Shown one piece after another: positions 16,880 to 26,698 of a DNA stretch of 64,000 nt. Source of the stretch: Palleniella intestinalis. GTDB lineage: Bacteria > Bacteroidota > Bacteroidia > Bacteroidales > Bacteroidaceae. The translations under genes and the position numbers were made by a program. The notes below the pieces were generated by a model. The model saw nothing but the letters and a program-made list of their open reading frames with translations. It ran no database searches and was not told the origin of the DNA. The stretch covers positions 25,408-89,407 of the forward strand of contig NZ_JABKKG010000003.1 in NCBI RefSeq assembly GCF_013166595.1, written 5' to 3'. The stretch's first letter is position 1; each line of letters opens with the position of its first letter.

Positions 16880-18712
16880 TCAAAACTCAAAAAGCAGTGG
16901 CAGGATGAAGGTCATGGCAATGCCTATGATAATCTGCAGTGGCAGTCCGACCTTGATGTAGTCACTGAACCTGTATCCTCCGGCGTGCATCACCAATGCG
17001 TTCGGCGGTGTTGAAAACGGAGAAGCGAAGCACATGCTCGCTCCGAGGGTCACGGCAAAGAGGAACGGATAAGGGCTTGCACCGATTTCTATGGCAGCAG
17101 TCATCGCTATGGGAGCCATCAGTACGGCAGTGGCTGTGTTGCTGATGAACATGGTGAGCAACGATGTCGTGAAATAAATGCCGCACAACAGCACCGTAGG
17201 GCCCATGCTTCCCAATGCCTCGACAAGAGAATGAGATATGAGTGCCGATGTTCCCGTCTTCTCCAAGGCGATGGACATCGGCATCATTGCCGCTATGAGG
17301 ATGATGCTCTCCCAGTTTACTGTGTTGTAGGCGGCATTGAGGTTGCGGAAACATCCCGTCAGCACAGTCAGCAATCCGGCAGTGATGACCGCGGTGGAGG
17401 GTGGGATAGGGATGAAGTCAAATACCATTGCAGCGACCATGGCAAGCATGATCACGGCAGCAAGCGGAGCTTTGTAGTCGAGTGTCGCCTGCATAGCCTG
17501 CTTTTCAGGGTGTCCGAGAACGACCCAATCGGTCTCCTCATGGTCAAGTTTCTCTATGTTGCTCCACTTTCCCTGCACAAGAAGCACATCACCGGCAAGC
17601 AGGCGCTTGTCGGCGAGATTGTCCATTATGTAGTCCGTGTTGCGCTTTATTCCAAGCACATTGATGTTGTATTTCTCGCGGAACCCTGACCCTGCAAGCT
17701 TTGTCCCGATAAGTCTTGACCGTGGGACAAGCACAATCTCTGTTATGCCGAGGTCATAGAAGTCCATCCCTTTGCCGTCCATTTTCTTTATGCGCGCCTT
17801 CTTTGCAAACTCGTCCATCCTTTCCTTGCTGCCCATAAGGTAGATAATGTCCCCCTTGGCAAGTATCTTTTCCGGAGTGGCAATGCTCTGTGTCACGTTG
17901 CGGATAAGTCCGCCGCGCAGGTTACTCTCGTTCCTTATCTCAAGAATCGACAGCCCGTAAATGTTGCGCAGGTTCAGTTCGGCAACGGTTTTTTCCTTGA
18001 TGTCCGAACTGTCGGTTATGATGTAACGCCTGACACCGTTGCTTAGGTTATACTCCTCCGCAAGTTCGTCAAGTGTTTTCCTGTGTCCGTCGGTCTCGTC
18101 CCCTGCATTCTTTTTCTTGTAAAGGAACAGTTTGCTGAGAGGGAACATGACAAATATGCCGATGACTATGCAGATTATACCGACAGGAGTGAAGGAGAAG
18201 AACTCCAAAGGCTTGTAGCCATGCTCGATGAGTGACTCCTGAATGACAAGGTTTGGCGGTGTTCCGATGAGCGTGAGCATGCCGCCAAGGCTGCTTGCGA
18301 ACGCCAGAGGCATCAGCAGTCGTGATGCCTGTATGCCCGATTGTGCCGCCATGCTCACCACGATAGGCATCATCAAAGCCACTGTGCCTGTGTTGCTTAT
18401 GAACGCTCCGACTACAGCCGTAACAAGCACCACGAGTATGAACAGTGCCGTATCGTTCCCTCCCGCAAGTTTTATGATGCGCTGGCTCACAGCCTTTGCC
18501 AGTCCTGTCTGTAGGATAGCCCCTCCGATGACGAACAGTCCGACCATCATCACCACTACCGACGATGTGAATCCGGATGTCGCCTCCTCAGGAGTCAGTA
18601 TGCCGAGAAGCCTTAGGGAGACGAGTGCGCACAGCGCGACAAGGTCAGGGCGCACTTTCCCGTGTATGAACATTGCTACTGTGATAAGGAGCACAACAAG
18701 TGTTTCTGTCAT
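16880..18712 (-). CDS. SLC13 family permease with TrkA-C (RCK_C) domains
   Basis: A 610-residue inner-membrane anion transporter. The N-terminal helices (LVVLLITVAMFIHGKVRPD) and the family motif SNTGTVALMMPIV near residue 105 belong to the divalent anion:Na symporter/CitMHS group. The middle, about residues 215-385, is cytoplasmic and holds two TrkA-C-like domains (SILEIRNESNLRGG and VLVQGKWSNIEKL). The second membrane half repeats SNTATAVLMAPIA. The ATG at 18712 is chosen; the frame is open upstream, but that stretch contains the promoter at 18748-18755. Sulfate, dicarboxylate or another anion could be the substrate. Confidence 0.92.
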   Translation of the reverse strand: MTETLVVLLITVAMFIHGKVRPDLVALCALVSLRLLGILTPEEATSGFTSSVVVMMVGLFVIGGAILQTGLAKAVSQRIIKLAGGNDTALFILVVLVTAVVGAFISNTGTVALMMPIVVSMAAQSGIQASRLLMPLAFASSLGGMLTLIGTPPNLVIQESLIEHGYKPLEFFSFTPVGIICIVIGIFVMFPLSKLFLYKKKNAGDETDGHRKTLDELAEEYNLSNGVRRYIITDSSDIKEKTVAELNLRNIYGLSILEIRNESNLRGGLIRNVTQSIATPEKILAKGDIIYLMGSKERMDEFAKKARIKKMDGKGMDFYDLGITEIVLVPRSRLIGTKLAGSGFREKYNINVLGIKRNTDYIMDNLADKRLLAGDVLLVQGKWSNIEKLDHEETDWVVLGHPEKQAMQATLDYKAPLAAVIMLAMVAAMVFDFIPIPPSTAVITAGLLTVLTGCFRNLNAAYNTVNWESIILIAAMMPMSIALEKTGTSALISHSLVEALGSMGPTVLLCGIYFTTSLLTMFISNTATAVLMAPIAMTAAIEIGASPYPFLFAVTLGASMCFASPFSTPPNALVMHAGGYRFSDYIKVGLPLQIIIGIAMTFILPLLFEF

Positions 18713-18747
18713 GGATTTTTTGTATATTGTTTTATGGATTTTGTCAG

Positions 18748-18755
18748 CAAAGTTA
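18748..18755 (-). promoter_or_regulatory. -7 element of the SLC13 permease promoter
   Basis: On the minus strand it reads TAACTTTG, 36 bases before the chosen ATG. Confidence 0.55.
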
Positions 18756-18997
18756 AGTAAAAATCCTCTATTGCAGGCTCTTTTTTGCAAAGTTTTTGAA
18801 TTAATAGCATTTTCTTCTAACTCCATGTATGCCGTAATGCTTCTGCATGCCACAAAATCAGCATGTTGTCCCCTGTCTGCAAAGCCATGGAAATGTGTGT
18901 CTGTGAGTGTAGCTTGCAGAGCATTTGGGAAATGAGTGTTTGTGTTCTGTAAATTAATGATAATCACTTTGTTACATATTTTGTTGCGGCCATTATA

Positions 18998-19085
18998 ACG
19001 AAAGGTTACCTTTTACTCTGTAAAGTGTTACCTTTCATGGTGCAAAAGGTTATCTATTGCAGTGTGAAAGGTCACCTTTGGGTGC
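18998..19085. repeat. 22-bp tandem repeat element, locus B
   Basis: Four units of exactly 22 bases start at 18998, 19020, 19042 and 19064. Their cores are AAAGGTTACCTTTT, AAGTGTTACCTTTC, AAAGGTTATCTATTG and AAAGGTCACCTTTG. It lies between the divergent promoters of the SLC13 permease and cysE. The other DNA between 18756 and 19158 holds nothing I can name. Confidence 0.85.
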
Positions 19086-19158
19086 AGCACTGCCCATGCA
19101 GCGTACGGTTTTCACACTGATTTGTGTCACTTATTTATAAAAAATAGGTGTCGTATGT

Positions 19159-19189
19159 TTTGGAATTAGCGAAAAAAACTGTAACTTTG
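19159..19189 (+). promoter_or_regulatory. Promoter of cysE
   Basis: TTTG at 19159-19162, a 19-base spacer and TAACTTTG at 19182-19189. The ATG follows at 19284, giving a leader of about 90 nt. Confidence 0.7.
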
Positions 19190-19283
19190 CAACATAAATA
19201 TGCCCTTTGTCGGCGGCGTGTGCGGAAACAGTCCGGCATGACGCTGCGGAGGAAGGGTGCTTTGCTGACAAAACATATTAACA

Positions 19284-20165
19284 ATGGCTCTAAAACTTGC
19301 AGACGAGAAATTGGCAGGATTGGCGGAAAAACTGTCATCGAACTGTGCTTTGTGGAGGCTCTACCATGAGCATAGGGAGGGGCGTCCGCTGCCTTCAAGT
19401 AAGGTGCTTGGGGAGATTATTGACCTTACCCGTGCGATTGTTTTCCCTGGATATTTCGGAAAGTCGAATGCCCTTATCCATTCTTTGAAATACCCTATCG
19501 GCGCCGGGGTGCAGCAACTTTATGAGTTGCTTGTAGGACAGATTCTCGCCGGTTTGTGTTTCTCGGACGAAGAGTTGGACATTTGCAGCATGCGAAGGAG
19601 GGCGGAAGAGATTGCGTTGGAGGTCATAGACAGGCTTCCGGAGTTGCAGACCACCCTTGCCACTGATGTTGAGGCGGCGTACAACGGTGACCCTGCGGCG
19701 GAGAACTATGGAGAGATTATCTCCTGCTATCCGTGCATCCGCGCCATGACAAACTACCGTCTGGCTCACGAACTGTTCGTTCGGGGTGTACCGCTTATAC
19801 CGCGCATACTGACAGAGATGGCGCATTCGGAGACCGGCATAGACATTCATCCCGGCGCGACGATAGGCCACCATTTCACAATTGACCATGGTACGGGTGT
19901 CGTTATCGGAGCAACGTGCATCATCGGCAACAATGTGAAGCTCTACCAGGGTGTGACTCTTGGCGCGAAGAGCTTCACGTTGGATGAGGAAGGCAACCCT
20001 ATCAAGGGCATTCCGCGCCATCCTATTCTGGAAGACGACGTGATAGTGTACAGTAATGCCACAGTCCTGGGACGCATCACAATCGGCAAGGGCACTGTCA
20101 TCGGTGGAAATATATGGGTGACGGAAAGCACAAACCCAGGAGAGATTATTGTGCAGAAGAAGTGA
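19284..20165 (+). CDS. cysE: Serine O-acetyltransferase
   Basis: Makes O-acetylserine from serine and acetyl-CoA, the first step of cysteine synthesis. The product has 293 residues. The N-terminal half is helical. The C-terminal half is a left-handed beta-helix of hexapeptide repeats with the family motif IDIHPGATIGHHFTIDHGTG, containing the catalytic His residues, then VKLYQGVTLGA. The C-terminus ends IIVQKK. The methyltransferase gene follows 99 bases later on the same strand. Confidence 0.93.
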   Translation: MALKLADEKLAGLAEKLSSNCALWRLYHEHREGRPLPSSKVLGEIIDLTRAIVFPGYFGKSNALIHSLKYPIGAGVQQLYELLVGQILAGLCFSDEELDICSMRRRAEEIALEVIDRLPELQTTLATDVEAAYNGDPAAENYGEIISCYPCIRAMTNYRLAHELFVRGVPLIPRILTEMAHSETGIDIHPGATIGHHFTIDHGTGVVIGATCIIGNNVKLYQGVTLGAKSFTLDEEGNPIKGIPRHPILEDDVIVYSNATVLGRITIGKGTVIGGNIWVTESTNPGEIIVQKK

Positions 20166-20264
20166 TGCCTGAGGATTTTCATTGGCGGAAAGTGACTACC
20201 GGCAATGTCCTTCAACGAGTTTAAGCAAAGGAGAAAACAAAAAAGAATACATCCAAAACAAGAT

Positions 20265-21905
20265 ATGGAATTTGAAATGATAGCGAAGACCTTCATGGGT
20301 CTTGAGAATGTGCTGGCTAAAGAGTTGACAGAACTTGGTGCCGGCAATGTCCGGATAGGATGCCGTATGGTGTCGTTCACTGGTGACAAGGAGATGATGT
20401 ACCGTGCAAACTTCCAGTTGCATACGGCAATCAGGATACTGAAGCCTATCAAATGCTTCAAGGCCAATTCGGCTGACGAGGTTTATGAAGGTGTGAAGGC
20501 CGTTGACTGGAGCGAGTACATGACAGCGAGTTCCACATTCTCCGTGGACTCTGTGGTCTATTCCGATGACTTCCGCAACTCACGCTTTGTGACTTACAAG
20601 GTCAAGGATGCCATTGTCGACCAGTTCCGGGAAAAGGGCGGACGCCGTCCTAACATCTCAGTGGCAAATCCGGATTTGAGACTTAACATACATATTGCAG
20701 GGAATGACTGCACACTGTCGCTTGATTCCTCCGGCGAGTCGCTCCACCGTCGCGGCTACCGTCAGGAACAGGTGGAAGCTCCGCTTAATGAAGTGCTTGC
20801 GGCAGGTATGATACTTATGACGGGCTGGAAAGGCGAGACGGATTTCATCGACCCTATGTGCGGTTCGGGAACATTGCTTATTGAGGCGGCTCTCATAGCG
20901 CAGAATATGGCTCCGGGTGTATTCCGCAAGGAATATGCTTTTGAGAAATGGGCTGATTTCGATAAAGACCTTTTTGACGAAATCTACAATGACGACTCGC
21001 AGGAGCGTGAGTTCGTGCATAAAATCAAGGGATACGACTGTGACATAAAGGCTGTGAACACTGCCCGTCTGAATGTCAAGGCGGCAGGACTTACAAAATG
21101 TATTGAGGTGGAATGTGCTGATTTCAAGGATTTCCAGCAGCCTGCCGAGCCGGCTATCATTGTCAGCAACCCTCCGTATGGTGAGAGAATCTCCACACAG
21201 AACCTTCTCGGCACATACAAGATGATTGGTGAACGTCTGAAGCATCAGTTCCAGGGTAATGACGCATGGATACTCTCCTATAAGGAAGAGTGCTTCGAAG
21301 CTATCGGACTGAAGCCTTCACAGAAGATTCCTGTGTATAACGGCTCATTGGAATGTGAGTTCCGCAAGTACTCGCTCTTTGGCGGAAGATTCTCCGATTT
21401 CCGTAAGGACGGCGGTGATGTGAAGACGGATGAGGACAGAAAGTTCAACGCCGAGAAGCGTACTGTTAGTGGAAGTCGTGACCGAAACGACCGTATGGAC
21501 AGCAGCGAGGAGCGCGAGAAGGAGAAGGCTCTCGAACGCAGATACAAGGCGATACGTTCCGGAAATCTCGATTATGACGATGATGAGGATATACGTTCAT
21601 TCCATTTCCACTCCCTTGACCATAGGATCGGTAAGGCAGATTCACGCGAGCGCCGTGAGCGTGGCGAACGTCGTGAAGGCAGGAGTTTTGGCAGAAACGA
21701 TGACCGCCGCAGGGAATTCCGTGACGAGCGTCGCAGGGATGGCAAGCGCTTCGACAGCGAGAAGGACGGACGCCGTAAGGATTTCGACCGCAACGGCCGT
21801 CGCCGCAGTGACAAGGAGTTCAGTGACAGGAAGCCTATGCGTCCTCGCCGTGAAGGCTCCGGGCGCGGTTTCGCTGACAGAAAGAAAATGTTCGGAAAGG
21901 ATTGA
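20265..21905 (+). CDS. THUMP-domain class I methyltransferase (RlmL/YpsC-type) with a charged tail
   Basis: A 546-residue protein that probably methylates guanine N2 in 23S rRNA. The N-terminus MEFEMIAKTFMGLENVLAKE and the THUMP domain (about 40-150) are followed by the methyltransferase domain with DPMCGSGTLLIEAA and the catalytic NPPYGER. From about residue 390 the sequence becomes a disordered tail of Arg/Asp/Glu/Gly repeats (GRNDDRRREFRDERRR) of about 150 residues. An upstream in-frame ATG at 20205 would add 20 residues; I prefer 20265 because homologues begin at this point. The S9 peptidase gene follows after 3 bases. Confidence 0.9.
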   Translation: MEFEMIAKTFMGLENVLAKELTELGAGNVRIGCRMVSFTGDKEMMYRANFQLHTAIRILKPIKCFKANSADEVYEGVKAVDWSEYMTASSTFSVDSVVYSDDFRNSRFVTYKVKDAIVDQFREKGGRRPNISVANPDLRLNIHIAGNDCTLSLDSSGESLHRRGYRQEQVEAPLNEVLAAGMILMTGWKGETDFIDPMCGSGTLLIEAALIAQNMAPGVFRKEYAFEKWADFDKDLFDEIYNDDSQEREFVHKIKGYDCDIKAVNTARLNVKAAGLTKCIEVECADFKDFQQPAEPAIIVSNPPYGERISTQNLLGTYKMIGERLKHQFQGNDAWILSYKEECFEAIGLKPSQKIPVYNGSLECEFRKYSLFGGRFSDFRKDGGDVKTDEDRKFNAEKRTVSGSRDRNDRMDSSEEREKEKALERRYKAIRSGNLDYDDDEDIRSFHFHSLDHRIGKADSRERRERGERREGRSFGRNDDRRREFRDERRRDGKRFDSEKDGRRKDFDRNGRRRSDKEFSDRKPMRPRREGSGRGFADRKKMFGKD

Positions 21906-21908
21906 TTT

Positions 21909-23813
21909 ATGAAACGTATTATTCTTGCAATGGCAATGACTGTGGCAACACTGGGCGCCGGTGCGCAGCAGAAGCAGTTCACACTTGAGGATTTGAATTT
22001 CGGCGGCAAGAATTACAAGCAGATGTCGCCGAAAAGTCTCCGACTTTGGTGGGACGGCAACACACTTGTCAACAGTGACACTCTGGTGAAACTGAAGGGA
22101 TATCCGCAAGTGTTCACGCGTGAACATAATATATATGTGCAGACATCTATCGGCAGCGAGCCGCAGCAGATTACCACTGACGGCAGCCGTCAGCTTGTCT
22201 ACGGTGAGGCAGTCCACAGGAATGAGTTCGGAATAAACAGTGGCATATTCCTTTCTCCTGACAAGTCACGCTTCGCTTTCTATCGCATGAACCAGTCTAT
22301 GGTCACGGACTATCCGCAGGTGAACACATTTGAGCGTGTGGCTGCTGTCGAGCCTGACGCTTATCCGATGGCAGGAATGAAGAGCCATAAGGTCACTGTC
22401 GGTGTCTATGACATGAAGACAGCGAAGACTGTGTGGCTGGAACTCGGGGATGTGACAGACCGTTACTTCACCAACATCTGCTGGTCACCGGACAATAAGA
22501 ACATTTACCTGTTTGAGGTGAACCGCGACCAGACCGACACATCTCTTGATGTCTACGATGCGGAGACAGGAAAGAAACTGAAGACACTTTATACAGAACA
22601 CCACGACAAGTATGTCGAGCCGCAGCATCCTGTTGCTTTCCTGCCTTGGGATGCCGGCAAGTTCATCCTTTGGAGTGAACGTGACGGCTACAATCACCTG
22701 TATCTGTACAACACGGAAGGCAAACTTCTGAAGCAGCTGACCAAGGGTGACTATGTCGACATGGAGATTATCGGCTTCTGTCCTAAGACAAAATCCGTCA
22801 TCATCCGCTCCAATGAGCTTCATCCTTTGCAGGCGAATATCTTCTCTGTCGCCATGAATGGCAAGCGCACTCTTCTCGATAATGGCATGGGAGTGCATTA
22901 CGGCATTCTTTCGGATGACGGCACACAGCTGGTGGATGTGTACTCCACACCGGACATTCCGCGTGCATACGACATCATAAACACTGTGAAGAAAACGCGC
23001 AAGGAATATTTCGTTTCGCCTGATCCATGGGAGGGATATGCCGTTCCGACATACAAATGTGGCTCGATAAAGGCTGCCGACGGAATAACAGACCTCTATT
23101 ACCGTCTTGTGCTGCCACCGGATTTCGATGAGACAAAGAAATATCCTACTGTTGTCTATGTCTATGGCGGTCCTCATGCGCATAATGTCGACGCTTCATG
23201 GCATTGGCGTTCACGCTCTTGGGAGACATACATGGCGCAGAAAGGCTATGTGCTCTTCATCCTTGACAACCGCGGTTCGGAGAACCGAGGCAGGGAGTTT
23301 GAACAGGCAACGTTCAGGAATCTCGGCCAGGAGGAGATGAAAGACCAGATGAAGGGTGTGGATTTCCTTAAGACACTGCCTTATGTCGACATGGATAGAC
23401 TTGGTGTCCACGGCTGGAGCTATGGCGGATTCATGACAACATCATTGATGACAACCTATCCTGATGTGTTCAAAGTGGGTGTTGCCGGCGGACCGGTGAT
23501 AGACTGGAAATGGTATGAGGTGATGTATGGTGAGCGATATATGGACACACCGGAGACAAATCCGGAAGGCTATGCCCGCGCATCATTGCTTGACAAGGCT
23601 AAGAACCTGAAGGGCAAGTTGCAGATAATCATCGGCATGAACGACCCGACAGTCGTGCCACAGCATGCCTTGCAGTTCCTTGATGCTTGCGTGAAGGCAG
23701 GCACCCAGCCGGACTTCTTCGTCTATCCGGGTGAGGGACACAACATGATGGGACACTCTTCGGTGCATCTGCATGAGCGAATCACACAGTATTTTGAGGA
23801 TTATCTGAAATAG
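21909..23813 (+). CDS. S9 family prolyl peptidase, dipeptidyl peptidase IV-like
   Basis: A 634-residue exported serine peptidase with a signal peptide (about 1-20). A beta-propeller region (about 40-370, with WSPDNKNIYLFEVNRDQ) precedes an alpha/beta-hydrolase domain. The nucleophile lies in GWSYGG near residue 503, the Asp in GMNDPTV near 578 and the His in GEGHNMMG near 611. Family members in Bacteroidales usually have about 700 or more residues, so the propeller appears shortened. It follows the methyltransferase gene directly and probably shares its transcript. Confidence 0.92.
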   Translation: MKRIILAMAMTVATLGAGAQQKQFTLEDLNFGGKNYKQMSPKSLRLWWDGNTLVNSDTLVKLKGYPQVFTREHNIYVQTSIGSEPQQITTDGSRQLVYGEAVHRNEFGINSGIFLSPDKSRFAFYRMNQSMVTDYPQVNTFERVAAVEPDAYPMAGMKSHKVTVGVYDMKTAKTVWLELGDVTDRYFTNICWSPDNKNIYLFEVNRDQTDTSLDVYDAETGKKLKTLYTEHHDKYVEPQHPVAFLPWDAGKFILWSERDGYNHLYLYNTEGKLLKQLTKGDYVDMEIIGFCPKTKSVIIRSNELHPLQANIFSVAMNGKRTLLDNGMGVHYGILSDDGTQLVDVYSTPDIPRAYDIINTVKKTRKEYFVSPDPWEGYAVPTYKCGSIKAADGITDLYYRLVLPPDFDETKKYPTVVYVYGGPHAHNVDASWHWRSRSWETYMAQKGYVLFILDNRGSENRGREFEQATFRNLGQEEMKDQMKGVDFLKTLPYVDMDRLGVHGWSYGGFMTTSLMTTYPDVFKVGVAGGPVIDWKWYEVMYGERYMDTPETNPEGYARASLLDKAKNLKGKLQIIIGMNDPTVVPQHALQFLDACVKAGTQPDFFVYPGEGHNMMGHSSVHLHERITQYFEDYLK

Positions 23814-23891
23814 GATGCTGCTTACAAGTGGGGTCACCATGATAAGCATGTGGCATCTTGCGTGTATGAAAAAAACGAAACTTTTAACGAT

Positions 23892-25169
23892 ATGAATATA
23901 CTTTTATTAGGTTCAGGCGGCAGAGAGCATGCCATTGGTTGGAAGATTGCGCAGAGCGCAAAGTGTGACAAGCTGTTTATCGCACCGGGCAATGCCGGCA
24001 CAGAAGGTGTCGGTGGGAAGGGTGTGAACGTGGACATGAAGGCAGATGACTTCGAGGCTATCAAGCAGTTTGTTGTGGATAATGACGTGAAAATGGTCGT
24101 TGTAGGTCCTGAAGATCCGTTGGTAAAGGGAGTTTACGACGATTTGAAGAACGATTCCCGCACAAAGGACATTCCAGTCATCGGCCCTTCAAAGGCCGGT
24201 GCTGTGCTTGAAGGCTCAAAGGATTTCGCAAAAGCGTTCATGAAGCGCCACAACATACCAACTGCTGCCTATGAAACCTTCGACGGCACACAGGTGGAGG
24301 AAGGCTGCAAGTTCCTCGAGACGCTCTCAGCTCCATACGTGCTGAAGGCTGACGGACTGTGCGCCGGCAAGGGAGTGCTTATCCTTGACACACTCGAAGA
24401 GGCAAAGAGCGAGTTGAAAGAGATGCTCGGAGGCATGTTCGGCAATGCGTCTTCACGTGTTGTGATTGAGGAATTCCTGTCAGGCATAGAGTGCTCTGTC
24501 TTTGTACTTACAGACGGAAAGAACTACAAAATCCTGCCTGAAGCAAAGGATTACAAGCGCATCGGTGAGCACGACACAGGCCTTAACACAGGCGGCATGG
24601 GCAGTGTGACCCCTGTTCCTTTCGCCACTCCCGAGTGGATGGCAAAGGTTGAGGAGCGCATAATAAAGCCTACTGTCGACGGACTTGCCGCTGATGGTAT
24701 CGACTACAAGGGCTTTATTTTCTTCGGACTCATCAATGTCAAGGGAGAACCGATGGTCATAGAGTACAACTGCCGCATGGGCGACCCGGAGACAGAGAGC
24801 GTCATGCTCCGTCTGAAGTCGGACATCGTTGACCTTTTTGAAGGTGTTGCGGAAGGAAACCTTGACACAAGGGCGATAGAGTTCGACCCACGTTCCGTTG
24901 TCTGCGTGATGATGGTGTCAGGCGGCTATCCTCAGGAGTACAAGAAAGGCTTCACAATCACAGGCATCGAGGATGTGGAAGGTTCCATTGTCTTCCATTC
25001 CGGCACAGCCATGAAGGACGGAAACGTAGTGACTGCCGGCGGACGTGTCATTGCTGTCTCCTCTTATGGCGCAGACAAGGAAGAGGCTCTTGCCAAGTCT
25101 TTCAAGGAAGCCCGGAAGATTCAGTTTGAAGGAAAGTATTTCCGTTCAGACATAGGTGCAGACCTATAA
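23892..25169 (+). CDS. purD: Phosphoribosylamine-glycine ligase
   Basis: Second step of purine synthesis: joins glycine to phosphoribosylamine with ATP. The product has 425 residues. The N-terminus [18 protein letters not shown] is the family hallmark, and the ATP-grasp domain carries [14 protein letters not shown] and [11 protein letters not shown]. The ATG at 23892 is chosen over in-frame upstream codons at 23850 because it gives this N-terminus. Confidence 0.96.
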   Translation: MNILLLGSGGREHAIGWKIAQSAKCDKLFIAPGNAGTEGVGGKGVNVDMKADDFEAIKQFVVDNDVKMVVVGPEDPLVKGVYDDLKNDSRTKDIPVIGPSKAGAVLEGSKDFAKAFMKRHNIPTAAYETFDGTQVEEGCKFLETLSAPYVLKADGLCAGKGVLILDTLEEAKSELKEMLGGMFGNASSRVVIEEFLSGIECSVFVLTDGKNYKILPEAKDYKRIGEHDTGLNTGGMGSVTPVPFATPEWMAKVEERIIKPTVDGLAADGIDYKGFIFFGLINVKGEPMVIEYNCRMGDPETESVMLRLKSDIVDLFEGVAEGNLDTRAIEFDPRSVVCVMMVSGGYPQEYKKGFTITGIEDVEGSIVFHSGTAMKDGNVVTAGGRVIAVSSYGADKEEALAKSFKEARKIQFEGKYFRSDIGADL

Positions 25170-25250
25170 ATTCTATTCTATAAATTTTTGAAGCATGCCG
25201 ACAAGGGGGAAACCATTTGTCGGCATGCCATATTACTACAACATTTATTG

Positions 25251-26240
25251 ATGCGACGATTCCAGAACAATATGGGTTCAAGCCGTATGGCATTGCCTGT
25301 TATGATTCTTTACAGTGCATGTCTGTGGGGACTTATGCTCTTTGCAGACCATACGTTGTGGTGTCAGTGCCTGATATTTGTCGTCAACACATATCTCATG
25401 ATGGAGTTGAACAACCGCAACGCCCTTATGAGAAGGTACAGCCGTATGGTGAGCTGTTCCTATATGGCACTGATGCTCATGTGCCCATGGTTGTTGAGGA
25501 ATCTTGAGGCGATGGCTGTACAGATGTGTTTCCTGTTCATGGTGACATTATCGTTCAGGACATACCAGGAGCATGACAGTAATGGCATGAAATATTGGGC
25601 ATACCTTTTCATGGGACTTGCTGCAATGCTTTGGCCTCCATTGGTGTTTGCCTTGCCGGTATTTTGGATAGCAGATGCGTTTTTCCTTATGTCGTTCAGT
25701 TTCAGGTCTTGGCTTGCATCCATTCTTGGGATGATTACGCCTTTATGGTGCCTCATGCCTTATGTCGTGATTGAAAACCGGTATGACCTTGTTGTTGCGT
25801 ATCGCGATGCTTTGGTGCCGGACGACAGCACATTGCTTGCATTCAGTGATGTAAACACATTATTGCCGGAAGCCTTGCCAATGACATTATGGGAACTTTA
25901 TGCAGAATCGTTTGTTGTTGTAATATCTTTGGTTGGAATGATACATTTCCTGCGCCACAGTTCTGATGACAAGATTCATGTGAGGATGCTTTTCAGCATA
26001 TTCACACTCATATCTTTGGTGTTCACTTTCGCTTTGGCAGCACTTTACATCCTTCCCATGAATGATGTGCCTGGTGCAGACATATTGTTCGGAATCATTG
26101 TCGTGTGCGCCGCTCCTCTGGTAGCGCATTATATCAATTTCACATCAACACGCCTGACAAACATATCAGTGATAGTTTCTATGGTGCTTGTCTTGATATT
26201 AACCATCATACCATATTTGCAAGAATGGCTGACATTATAA
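25251..26240 (+). CDS. Multi-pass membrane protein of unknown function
   Basis: About 329 residues with eight to ten hydrophobic segments spread over the whole length (for example LPVMILYSACLWGLMLFA and ILTIIPYLQEWL at the end). The first in-frame codon at 25188 is a TTG in the purD downstream region; the ATG at 25251 (MRRFQNNMGSS) is more likely. I do not recognise a family. The gene overlaps the start of the next one by 16 bases, so the two are probably translationally coupled. Confidence 0.8.
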   Translation: MRRFQNNMGSSRMALPVMILYSACLWGLMLFADHTLWCQCLIFVVNTYLMMELNNRNALMRRYSRMVSCSYMALMLMCPWLLRNLEAMAVQMCFLFMVTLSFRTYQEHDSNGMKYWAYLFMGLAAMLWPPLVFALPVFWIADAFFLMSFSFRSWLASILGMITPLWCLMPYVVIENRYDLVVAYRDALVPDDSTLLAFSDVNTLLPEALPMTLWELYAESFVVVISLVGMIHFLRHSSDDKIHVRMLFSIFTLISLVFTFALAALYILPMNDVPGADILFGIIVVCAAPLVAHYINFTSTRLTNISVIVSMVLVLILTIIPYLQEWLTL

Positions 26241-26677
26241 CCCTACTGGAAGGTTACGGATATATAGGAATGTTCATTGCGGCATTCATTGCCGGAAGTG
26301 TGTTCCCATGGAGCAGCGAAGCCATAATGGTTGGTCTTCAGGCTGCAGGACTTGACCCTGTCGGTTTGGTGGTGTGGGGCACTGCCGGCAATGTCCTTGG
26401 CTCTATGTTCAACTATTGGGTTGGACATCTTGGCAGGATTGATTGGATAGAGAAATACCTGCATGTGAAGAAAGAGTCCTTGGACAAGGCTGAACGCTTC
26501 ATGCATGGACATGGTGCATGGATAGGTTTTTTCGCATTCCTGCCCATAATAGGCAGTGCAATTACCATTATGCTCGGCCTTATGCGTGCCAACATGTTCA
26601 TCACAATCATAGCAATAGCGATAGGCAAGTTTCTGCGCTATGCCATCCTCGTATGGGGGGCGCATTTCATTCTATAA
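26225..26677 (+). CDS. DedA/YqaA family membrane protein
   Basis: A 150-residue inner-membrane protein. The stretch AFIAGSVFPWSSEAIMVGL and the later FFAFLPIIGSAITIMLGL, with a re-entrant GxNxLG-like AGNVLGSMFNYW, match the short YqaA branch of the DedA/SNARE-associated family. DedA-family proteins are linked to lipid carrier recycling. The ATG at 26225 overlaps the previous gene. Confidence 0.85.
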   Translation: MADIITLLEGYGYIGMFIAAFIAGSVFPWSSEAIMVGLQAAGLDPVGLVVWGTAGNVLGSMFNYWVGHLGRIDWIEKYLHVKKESLDKAERFMHGHGAWIGFFAFLPIIGSAITIMLGLMRANMFITIIAIAIGKFLRYAILVWGAHFIL

Positions 26678-26698
26678 TCACATAATCTATAATCTCCT

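Noticed and set aside
18243..18935. 230-residue plus-strand ORF opposite the SLC13 permease
   Set aside because: Antisense to conserved membrane segments; no start context or family match.
18998..19085. CRISPR array reading of the 22-bp repeats
   Set aside because: Units are contiguous with no spacers, only four per locus, and no cas gene is present.
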